Shown in pieces: positions 1 through 5,316 of a stretch of DNA of 64,000 bases. The stretch's first letter is position 1. Every line of letters starts with the position of its first letter. The notes under the pieces were generated by a model. It was not told the DNA's origin, ran no database searches, and saw only the letters and a list, made by a program, of their open reading frames with translations. Origin of the DNA: Hallerella succinigenes (GTDB lineage Bacteria; Fibrobacterota; Fibrobacteria; Fibrobacterales; Fibrobacteraceae); assembly GCF_002797675.1 (NCBI RefSeq), contig NZ_PGEX01000001.1:1240001-1304000 (forward strand), read 5' to 3'. The translations under genes were made by a program, and so were the position numbers.

Positions 1-89
1 CTACTAATGGAAATAGTGTAACGTATACAGCAACTACACCTAATTGTGGGGAAGCTCTTACTCCGACCTTCAGTAAAATCGGCAAGTAA
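1..89 (+). pseudogene. 3' end of a type IV pilin C-terminal cassette (cut by window edge)
   Basis: From base 3 the frame reads 28 codons and ends in TAA at 87-89. The tail matches the other pilin C-termini in the window: a Cys ten residues or so before the end, then LTPTFSKIGK, compared with LTPTFDKIGK in the complete pilin. The complete gene and cassette 4036-4401 share the terminal bases ATCGGCAAGTAA. The 5' part lies outside the window, so it cannot be told whether this is a silent cassette or a second expressed pilin. A terminator follows directly. It points right, towards the oppositely oriented silent cassette at 2336. Confidence 0.75.
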
Positions 90-111
90 GGTCTAGTACG
101 CATAACATTTC

Positions 112-139
112 AAAGGGTCTCCATTTGGAGGCCCTTTTT
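112..139 (+). terminator. Rho-independent terminator after the first pilin cassette
   Basis: AAAGGGTCTCC pairs with GGAGGCCCTTT across an ATTT loop, followed by a T run. It lies 23 bases after the cassette stop codon. Confidence 0.75.
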
Positions 140-169
140 GCACAATTGTAGCAACATAGTGACAAATGA

Positions 170-385
170 TTATTTCTTTAAAAATTCTTCTCTAATGAGT
201 TCGTAAATATAATCGGGGCTTCGCGCCCGTAGGCCAGTTTCAGGATCGTTCAGAGCTTCAAATACTCTAGATTTATAGACAAATCCAAACGCGGATTCCA
301 TATCCATGGAAAAATCGTTCATTAACAATTGAACATTTTTTTCTACAATTCTAGAGACCAACGATTCTGATTGAGCTGTCGTCAT
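170..385 (-). CDS. Small protein of the DUF3791/DUF3990 module, 71 aa
   Basis: Last gene of a three-gene leftward operon. Its start overlaps the stop of the DUF3990 gene by four bases (ATGA), so translation is probably coupled. The C-terminal half reads alternating hydrophobic and acidic residues ending SPDYIYELIREEFLKK, a pattern remembered from small proteins encoded beside DUF3990. No signal peptide, membrane segment or catalytic motif is visible. It could be an antitoxin or accessory partner; that is inference from position only. Confidence 0.6.
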   Translation of the reverse strand: MTTAQSESLVSRIVEKNVQLLMNDFSMDMESAFGFVYKSRVFEALNDPETGLRARSPDYIYELIREEFLKK

Positions 386-858
386 TTCTTTACTCTCCGC
401 AAAAAGGAAATCGCCCTTTTCGTCAAGAAACAGTACTGGCTATTCAAATTCTTATACTCAAGTTCCATAGCCAGCTCTTCTAAAGTTCTCAAACCCTCCT
501 CATACAAGTTTAGTAAATAGGCCACGCCGTCATCTGCAATTGGTCCGATAACAATATCGTAATCATGAGTGAAGTTTGTGTACCTGCTACGGTTTTTATA
601 AATAAACTCGGCCCATTCTACACAAACCTTATCAAAGCGCAAAACTCGTAAACCATTTGATTGAAGGACTGTTTCATCGAATTCATATTCTTGGACAACG
701 GGTGCGCCTCCCCAAATGCGGCTTCGAGTTTTGGCGAGTTCACAAGCCTGCTGTCGAATGTCGGTTACATAAAAACCTTTGCCGAAATCTTTGTACAGTT
801 TGGTTTTCTCTAGGTCAATTATAGTGAAATCGCAATTCGTTCCGTGATAAAGAATCAT
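382..858 (-). CDS. DUF3990 protein, ADP-ribosyltransferase-like fold, 158 aa
   Basis: The N-terminus reads MILYHGTN and continues to GKGFYVTD at about residues 27-34. This His / Tyr arrangement is typical of DUF3990 (PF13151), which is placed in the ADP-ribosyltransferase toxin clan; the YHGT His would contact NAD. The protein is cytosolic, with no signal peptide. It sits between two small genes with four-base overlaps on both sides, the organisation often seen for this family. A toxin or NAD-dependent modifying role is inferred from the fold; target and activity are unknown. The operon lies inside the pilin cassette array next to the recombinase. Confidence 0.75.
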   Translation of the reverse strand: MILYHGTNCDFTIIDLEKTKLYKDFGKGFYVTDIRQQACELAKTRSRIWGGAPVVQEYEFDETVLQSNGLRVLRFDKVCVEWAEFIYKNRSRYTNFTHDYDIVIGPIADDGVAYLLNLYEEGLRTLEELAMELEYKNLNSQYCFLTKRAISFLRRVKK

Positions 859-1073
859 CCGATTGCGCCCCCGTTATTCTTGCAAACGGCAACCAAATCA
901 TTTAAGGTATCTTCCACCGGCAGAAGGTGCTCTGTAGAATAAGATTCGTCTAGAAATCGGATACCCTTAAATCGGCACAAGTAATCCGCCGCCCCCTGAA
1001 GCGGCAACTGGAATCGCTTAGCAAAAAGGCGAATGCACATGTTTACGTAAGGAATTTTGTACTTGTCCGTCAT
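855..1073 (-). CDS. DUF3791-like small protein, 72 aa
   Basis: First gene of the DUF3990 operon; its stop overlaps the next start by four bases. The length and the motif order (hydrophobic N-terminal helix, Leu-rich central helix, then a short region ending ENTLNDL-like) fit DUF3791 (PF12668), which commonly accompanies DUF3990. No DNA-binding motif is evident. A plausible promoter lies so close upstream that the transcript would be nearly leaderless. Confidence 0.6.
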   Translation of the reverse strand: MTDKYKIPYVNMCIRLFAKRFQLPLQGAADYLCRFKGIRFLDESYSTEHLLPVEDTLNDLVAVCKNNGGAIG

Positions 1074-1079
1074 GTTTAG

Positions 1080-1108
1080 AATATAGATTATCGTTTTTGA
1101 AAAAACAA
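1080..1108 (-). promoter_or_regulatory. Putative promoter of the DUF3990 operon
   Basis: On the minus strand TTGTTT (1103-1108) and TATATT (1080-1085) are separated by 17 bases. The predicted start point falls at or next to the ATG at 1073, implying a leaderless mRNA. There is no strong ribosome-binding site to argue against this. Confidence 0.4.
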
Positions 1109-1153
1109 ATATAAGTATGCCGAACAGAGTTCCTTTGCTTCTCTTTTTTTCAT

Positions 1154-1164
1154 CCTACGTGAAG
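1154..1164 (+). repeat. Isolated partial copy of the pilin recombination core
   Basis: CCTACGTGAAG matches the central 11 bases of the cassette-boundary core AACCTACGTGAAGTTGCA. It stands alone, about 150 bases before the recombinase start, with no pilin sequence after it. Confidence 0.35.
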
Positions 1165-1199
1165 CCGTAACTACTAAAAAAGATTTTTTTCACCCTTGA

Positions 1200-1334
1200 A
1201 TAAGCGAAATCTCCGTAAAGAATGACACGACGGACTTTTACAGGTTCATAGACAAGACACCGATTGTCGAGGAATTCCAGAAGATTGTTTTAACCTACAC
1301 TCAGCCGAAGAAAGATGTCCTCGGAACTTTCTGA
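1200..1334 (+). pseudogene. Coding-like remnant overlapping the recombinase start
   Basis: An open frame of 44 codons without any ATG, GTG or TTG start ends in TGA at 1332-1334, inside the first codons of the recombinase but in another frame. Its translation looks protein-like, with segments such as DFYRFIDKTPIVEEFQ and KKDVLGTF. It may be the 3' end of a gene truncated by rearrangement. The family is not recognised, and it could be chance. Confidence 0.3.
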
Positions 1335-2274
1335 CGAAGAAATTGCCGGGTTAGAGAAAGCGCTTAATCAGTTTTTTATATCCTACCTCCGCCCTGAATG
1401 TTCAGAGCATTCGCCAATTTCATTGGCAGGAGGCTTTATGCTTTTTTATGACACTGCGATACAATATTTAGAAAAAGAAAAAGAAAACCTGGCTCCACAA
1501 ACACAGCGGACTTATTTCTGGAATCTAAAAAAAATCCAACATTTTGCTCCAAATCTCGACTGTACAGCCATCGATGAAGATTTAATTCGGAAAATCCGAT
1601 CCCATTTACAAGATGTTGGCAACAAGCCGGCAACGATTAGCAAAGCCTTGTCGGTCCTGCGAATCTTTGTAAACAAGATGATCGTGGACAAATTGATTTC
1701 TGAAAACCCTTTCGAGCGAATCAAGATTGGACGAGTCTATTCGCATCGGGGATTCTTGACAATCCGTGAACTCAAAAGCTTGTACCTGAATTTCAGCGAC
1801 AGGCAAAGTGTATTAACACCAAATGAGCGCAATATTATGCGAATTTTTTTGTTTAGCTGTTTTACGGGGCTTCGCTACACAGATTTGAAGACATTGGATG
1901 CTTCTGAAATTTTTGACTGGAAAATTCGCAAGCAGACACACAAAACAGGCGAACCCGTTTACATACCGATTCCCATCCAAGCTCGGTTATTGATGCCGGA
2001 AAAAATTAAGGCCGGACTCGTATTTCAAGTTCCTGACAACTGCACATTTAACAGAACTCTTCGTAAAGCGGCGAAAAAGCTTGGCTATTACAAACATATT
2101 CACTGTCATTTGGCTCGACATACTTTTGCGACTACATGCATCACACTCGGCATTCCGCTACCGGCGACAAGTAAACTCTTAGGGCATCGAAATCTGGACA
2201 CCACGCTGATTTATGCAAAATTCGTGGACACATTTTTGGATAAAGAAATGCGAAAGTTCAATCAATTAAAATGA
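1315..2274 (+). CDS. Tyrosine recombinase / integrase, 319 aa
   Basis: Site-specific DNA recombinase of the phage-integrase fold. The N-terminal SAM-like core-binding domain covers about residues 40-130 and the catalytic domain about 145-315. All six expected catalytic residues are visible: Arg187 (TGLRYTD), Lys210, His265 and Arg268 (HLARHTFA), His291 (LLGHRN) and nucleophile Tyr300. The chosen ATG follows GAAGAAAG; the next ATG, at 1438, would remove 41 residues. It lies alone between two pilin cassettes and ends at a perfect bidirectional terminator. With cassette boundary repeats in both orientations around it, it is the natural candidate for the enzyme that inverts pilin segments, as Rci does in plasmid shufflons. 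A housekeeping XerC/D role is less likely given the location. Confidence 0.93.
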   Translation: MSSELSDEEIAGLEKALNQFFISYLRPECSEHSPISLAGGFMLFYDTAIQYLEKEKENLAPQTQRTYFWNLKKIQHFAPNLDCTAIDEDLIRKIRSHLQDVGNKPATISKALSVLRIFVNKMIVDKLISENPFERIKIGRVYSHRGFLTIRELKSLYLNFSDRQSVLTPNERNIMRIFLFSCFTGLRYTDLKTLDASEIFDWKIRKQTHKTGEPVYIPIPIQARLLMPEKIKAGLVFQVPDNCTFNRTLRKAAKKLGYYKHIHCHLARHTFATTCITLGIPLPATSKLLGHRNLDTTLIYAKFVDTFLDKEMRKFNQLK

Positions 2275-2280
2275 TATTTG

Positions 2281-2313
2281 AAAAAAGAGTTCTCCATAGG
2301 AGAACTCTTTTTT
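2281..2313. terminator. Bidirectional terminator between recombinase and silent cassette
   Basis: A perfect 15-base-pair hairpin (arms AAAAAAGAGTTCTCC and its complement, loop ATA) has A and T runs at its ends. It serves the rightward recombinase and the leftward cassette. Confidence 0.9.
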
Positions 2314-2335
2314 CATCGTTAACTCTGCGAGTTGA

Positions 2336-2693
2336 TTAGTTACCAATATTTTCGAAGTTAGGTGTGAGCGGCTTGCAGTTTGTTTGGTCGCTATACACCT
2401 TAGCATACGTAATGCCGTCGGTCTTGCCGGTAACGTTCATCGTCCAAGTGGAGTTAGCAGCGCAATCGTTAAGAGCGACTCTTGCGGTAGCAATCCATCC
2501 ACCAGCCATTGTTGCTCCAGCAGTTGTTAACGCGACAGAAGCGCCACCAGCTGGAGTGGAAGAATAGGTGAAGTTTGTAGAAGAGAAGCTTGTCGTTGAG
2601 GCCTTAGTTCCCGGAGCTGTATAGCCGATAAGTTCCCAACCGCCAAGTTGATTAGATTCGGCAGCGTATGCATCCTGCAACTTCACGTAGGTT
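2336..2693 (-). pseudogene. Silent type IV pilin C-terminal cassette 1
   Basis: The translation aligns with the pilin C-terminal domain of the complete gene: VKLQDAYAAESNQLGGW, a GYTAPG turn, ALNDCAANSTW around the first Cys, and CKPLTPNFENIGN at the end. The conserved prepilin leader and transmembrane helix are missing. In frame, a TAA stop sits directly before ACC TAC GTG, so it cannot be translated from upstream. It becomes a usable pilin only if joined at the core to the N-terminal half at 4817-4953. Transcription points left, convergent with the cassette at 1-89. Confidence 0.88.
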
Positions 2694-2697
2694 TACG
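2676..2697 (-). repeat. Pilin cassette core site A
   Basis: On the minus strand this carries AACCTACGTGAAGTTGCA. Four more upstream bases, CGTA, are shared only with the other silent cassette, giving 22 identical bases. It marks the exact left end of the homology between cassettes. Confidence 0.85.
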
Positions 2698-2719
2698 CCT
2701 TCTTCCATGAAATCTAAAA

Positions 2720-2766
2720 TTGACTAATTTAATACTGAATATTATATTAGTCGAAAAGTCAGTATT
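2720..2766 (+). promoter_or_regulatory. Promoter and inverted repeats of the DUF4143 ATPase gene
   Basis: TTGACT (2720-2725) and TATATT (2743-2748) are 17 bases apart. The promoter is embedded in a near-perfect inverted repeat (2722-2734 with 2740-2752, 12 of 13 pairs). A second one (AATACTGA 2731-2738 with TCAGTATT 2759-2766) overlaps it. Such symmetry suggests a repressor site. Confidence 0.5.
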
Positions 2767-2780
2767 ACACAAGAGGTTTT

Positions 2781-4001
2781 ATGGATTATTTTAAGCGGAC
2801 GCTCGAAAACGCGATCAGAAGGCTGGCCACATCCTTCCCGGTGGTCATGGTTACCGGTCCACGGCAGGTGGGCAAGACCACCTTGTTACGCAACTGCGAC
2901 CCGAACAGGCGCTACGTATCGCTGGATCGCCTGGAACTGAGGGCGCTTGCCCAAGAAAACCCGGATCTTTTTCTCCAGCGTTTTCCACCCCCTGTATTCA
3001 TTGACGAGGTGCATCATGCACCCCAGTTACTCCCTTATATCAAGGCGGTCGTAGACGAATCGCATGAGCGCGGCGCATTTTGGCTGAGTGGTTCCCAACA
3101 GTTTCGCCTGATGAAGGGCGTTTCCGAAAGCCTTGCCGGGCGTGTCGGCGTATTGCAACTGCAAGGTTTTTCGTTGAACGAAACCGCTGGCGCCCCCGAT
3201 ATAGAAAAGTTCGTACCGACTACGGAATGGATAGAAAAACGCGCTTCAGTAGTCGATGGCATGGAATACGGGAGCATATTCCACCGTATATGGCGTGGAA
3301 ATTACCCTGCCCTTTATGAAAATCCGCTGATGGACTGGGAAGACTTCTATAGTTCCTACGTCCAGACCTATGTAGAACGGGATGTCCGCGAATTGATAAA
3401 CATCGGCGACGAACTCGCTTTCACCAAGTTTATCTCCGCCATCGCTTCCAGGACGGGCCAACTCCTTAACTATTCCGATGTGGCAAAGGACATCGGGAAG
3501 AATGTGCCGACCGTACAGCGCTGGTTGTCGCTGTTAATTGCTTCGGGGCTTGTCTACTTGCTATACCCGTACGCACAAAGTATCGGAAACCGCATGACAA
3601 AGATGCCCAAGGTCTATTTTCTCGACACGGGCCTTGCCTGCTATTTGACACGGTGGACTTCGCCGGAAGTGCTTGAATCCGGTGCCAAGAGCGGGGAAAT
3701 GCTGGAAACCTTCGTCGTTTCGGAACTTTTGAAAACCTACTGGCACAACGGTCGTCAACCGAACTTTAGCTTCTACCGGGACAAGGAAAAAAGGGAAATT
3801 GACCTGATTGTCGAGGATGCCGGGAAATTATGCCCGGTCGAAATAAAGCAAACGTCAAACCCGACACGAAGGGACATTCGCCACTTTGACATTCTTGAAG
3901 AAAATGGAATGGACGTCGGTTGTGGAGCCGTAATTTGCCTCGCAAAAACGCATTTGCCGTTAACGGATAAGGTCAATATATTGCCGTTAGCCTACTTGTA
4001 G
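2781..4001 (+). CDS. AAA+ ATPase with C-terminal DUF4143, 406 aa
   Basis: The N-terminal AAA domain has Walker A GPRQVGKTT (about residues 26-34) and a Walker B region PVFIDEVHHAP (about 72-82). The C-terminal DUF4143 part contains FYRDKEKREIDLIVE followed by CPVEIKQT, the D...ExK arrangement of a PD-(D/E)XK-like nuclease fold. Proteins of this type are widespread and mobile, and their function is unknown. The start follows AGAGG. The gene is visibly richer in G+C than its flanks. It lies alone between two divergent pilin core sites, and imperfect copies of GAAAA(G)TCAGT..ATTACA lie at 2753-2769 and 4001-4018, so it looks like an insertion into the cassette array. Confidence 0.88.
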   Translation: MDYFKRTLENAIRRLATSFPVVMVTGPRQVGKTTLLRNCDPNRRYVSLDRLELRALAQENPDLFLQRFPPPVFIDEVHHAPQLLPYIKAVVDESHERGAFWLSGSQQFRLMKGVSESLAGRVGVLQLQGFSLNETAGAPDIEKFVPTTEWIEKRASVVDGMEYGSIFHRIWRGNYPALYENPLMDWEDFYSSYVQTYVERDVRELINIGDELAFTKFISAIASRTGQLLNYSDVAKDIGKNVPTVQRWLSLLIASGLVYLLYPYAQSIGNRMTKMPKVYFLDTGLACYLTRWTSPEVLESGAKSGEMLETFVVSELLKTYWHNGRQPNFSFYRDKEKREIDLIVEDAGKLCPVEIKQTSNPTRRDIRHFDILEENGMDVGCGAVICLAKTHLPLTDKVNILPLAYL

Positions 4002-4030
4002 AAAATCAGTCTATTACAGGCGATTTCAAT

Positions 4031-4052
4031 CGTAAACCTACGTGAAGTTGCA
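4031..4052 (+). repeat. Pilin cassette core site B
   Basis: Carries CGTA followed by AACCTACGTGAAGTTGCA on the plus strand, identical over 22 bases to site A and inverted relative to sites A and C. Homology with the expressed gene starts at the AACC and continues 27 bases, through AACAGGCTTA. Confidence 0.88.
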
Positions 4053-4401
4053 ACAGGCTTATATTTCTGAAGCTGTTGCTATCGGTAATTGGAGCGTTAT
4101 TGGCTATAAGGGTCCGGGTGATAATGTTAACGCTACCGGAAATGGAGCCGCAACTTCTTCCACAAACAACTTCACCTATACTGACGCATCCGGCTGGGCC
4201 GACAATACAATCGCCCTTGCTACTGGAGCGATCGGTTTTTCTGCGTCTAACAAGGCTAAGTTGAATGATTGCGAGTCCGCAGCGAATTGGACGATTGATA
4301 TTGCCGCGGGATCAGCTGCTGGTGAGGCAACCTTCACTCCGAGTACTCTTGATCAAACCTGCTTACAGCTCACTCCGAACTGGAATCAGATCGGCAAGTA
4401 A
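4036..4401 (+). pseudogene. Silent type IV pilin C-terminal cassette 2
   Basis: The in-frame sequence starts with TAA ACC TAC GTG, so a stop blocks it. It then reads VKLQQAYISEAVAIGNW, GYKGPGDN, KLNDCESAANWTID and CLQLTPNWNQIGK, parallel to the expressed pilin including the two Cys of the C-terminal disulphide. No start codon, leader or transmembrane helix is present. It ends at TAA 4399-4401 before a terminator shared with the expressed pilin, with which it is convergent. The middle is diverged, as expected for the exposed variable face. Confidence 0.9.
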
Positions 4402-4422
4402 TAGCTAGCAAAGTTTAGGATA

Positions 4423-4454
4423 AAAAAAGAGCCCTCTTTGGAGAGCTCTTTTTT
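4423..4454. terminator. Bidirectional terminator between cassette 2 and the expressed pilin
   Basis: AAAAAAGAG and CTCTTTTTT arms with an inner GCCCTC/GAGAGC stem and a TTTG loop, flanked by A and T runs. Confidence 0.85.
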
Positions 4455-4473
4455 ATTGTGTTTTATTAGGCGA

Positions 4474-4953
4474 TTACTTGCCGATTTTGTCGAAAGTCGG
4501 AGTAAGGGCTACGCAGCCAGTAGCACCAGCGCTAGCTGCAAACGAAATATCCGCAGAAGTTGTACCGGAAGCCTTGCTCAAAGTCACAGTCCAGTTCACA
4601 GCGCTTGAGCATTCGTTCAGAGCAACTTTGTTCTTTGCATTCCAGCCAACCTTGCCTGTAGAAAGGGCATCGGAACTCTGAGCGCCAATGGGAAGTTCTA
4701 TACCGTATTCGAAATTCGTTGTAGTTCCGTTGTTCGGAGCCTGGTACCCGATCAACTGCCAACCTCCAGCCATATTGCTTTCGCTGAAGTAAGCCTGTTG
4801 CAACTTCACGTAGGTTCCAGCAGCCGGGCCGACTTCGGAAGCCTTAGACTTCGCGATCATGCCGAAGAGCTTAGGAACTGCGACAGCAGCGAGAATACCG
4901 ATGATGACCACGACGACCATCAATTCAATAAGAGTAAAACCTTGTTTCTTCAT
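4474..4953 (-). CDS. Type IV pilin (complete, expressed copy), 159 aa
   Basis: Major-pilin type prepilin. A short leader MKKQG precedes the cleavage/methylation site FTLIEL, with Glu at position +5, then a hydrophobic helix to about residue 30. The C-terminal globular domain has Cys residues within ALNECSSA and near the end (GCVALTPTFDKIGK). The start at 4953 follows AAGGAG; an upstream in-frame ATG at 4998 lacks this and spoils the leader. The core AACCTACGTGAAGTTGCA encodes residues 47-52 (TYVKLQ), right after the helix, so everything beyond is exchangeable. It would be exported, processed by a prepilin peptidase and assembled by machinery not in this window. Adhesion or motility is the likely role. 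Confidence 0.93.
   Translation of the reverse strand: MKKQGFTLIELMVVVVIIGILAAVAVPKLFGMIAKSKASEVGPAAGTYVKLQQAYFSESNMAGGWQLIGYQAPNNGTTTNFEYGIELPIGAQSSDALSTGKVGWNAKNKVALNECSSAVNWTVTLSKASGTTSADISFAASAGATGCVALTPTFDKIGK
4799..4816 (-). repeat. Pilin cassette core site C (in the expressed gene)
   Basis: The minus strand reads AACCTACGTGAAGTTGCA inside the pilin reading frame. Identity with cassette 2 extends to 4790 (27 bases). Upstream of the core, the expressed gene (GCTGG) differs from both silent copies (CGTA with stop). Confidence 0.88.
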
Positions 4954-5002
4954 AATTGAACTCCTTGTTTTAAAGGTTTTGTTGCTTTTGATCAACACGG
5001 AT

Positions 5003-5031
5003 AATATATACGTTTTGTTTTAAAGAAGCAA
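5003..5031 (-). promoter_or_regulatory. Putative promoter of the expressed pilin
   Basis: On the minus strand TTGCTT (5026-5031) and TATATT (5003-5008) are separated by 17 bases. They lie 50-78 bases before the pilin ATG, outside the predicted invertible segment, so the promoter would stay fixed while cassettes change. Confidence 0.55.
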
Positions 5032-5111
5032 TAGTTTTGTCATCATCTTGTCATTTTTTAGTCACGCAAATGCAAAAACTTGCGAATTTCTTTAAAAATC
5101 GGCCATTTTAG

Positions 5112-5129
5112 CATTCCAAATTGGACTAA
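5112..5129. repeat. 18-base repeat, copy 1
   Basis: CATTCCAAATTGGACTAA is identical to 53490-53507. It contains the near-palindrome TCCAAATTGGA, so it may be a protein-binding site. It lies about 80 bases upstream of the pilin promoter. Confidence 0.6.
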
Positions 5130-5267
5130 ACTTTCATTTACAAGATCGAGAAATCGGCGAAATTTTGGGATTAAAAAGTCCAAAATTACGTTTATATGAC
5201 AACATTTTCTGATTTTATCCCATAAATGGAGCCTTTCAATTGTCATGAAAACGTCATGTTGGCACGC

Positions 5268-5297
5268 AAAAGGCCCTTTCAAGAGAAAGAGCCTTTT
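5268..5297 (-). terminator. Terminator of the PD-(D/E)XK family gene
   Basis: AAAAGGC and GCCTTTT arms with an inner CTTTC/GAAAG stem around AAGA, 20 bases after the stop at 5317. Confidence 0.8.
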
Positions 5298-5316
5298 CGG
5301 TTAATTTATTCACATT

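Larger units (their letters stand above)
4031..4820. other. Predicted invertible pilin segment
   Basis: Core site B (plus) and core site C (minus) are inverted repeats enclosing cassette 2, a shared terminator and the expressed C-terminal cassette. Exchange at the cores would flip this segment and put cassette 2 in frame behind the prepilin N-terminus at 4817-4953, while silencing the present one. The reading frame at the core (ACC TAC GTG AAG TTG CA) is the same in both. Inversion itself is inferred, not observed. Confidence 0.6.
4954..5316. other. Pilin upstream region
   Basis: A 363-base stretch with no convincing gene. It holds the pilin Shine-Dalgarno and promoter, an 18-base sequence repeated at 53490, and the terminator of the next gene. 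A 74-codon minus-strand frame at 5058-5282 has no recognisable features and was not called. Confidence 0.6.

Noticed and set aside
1-5031. Neisseria-type gene conversion as the only explanation of the silent cassettes
   Set aside because: Not excluded, but opposite orientations, one exact short core and an adjacent recombinase fit inversion better than recA-dependent conversion.
5058-5282. 74-codon minus-strand frame upstream of the pilin
   Set aside because: No ribosome-binding site or family resemblance, and it overlaps the 18-base repeat and A+T-rich upstream DNA.
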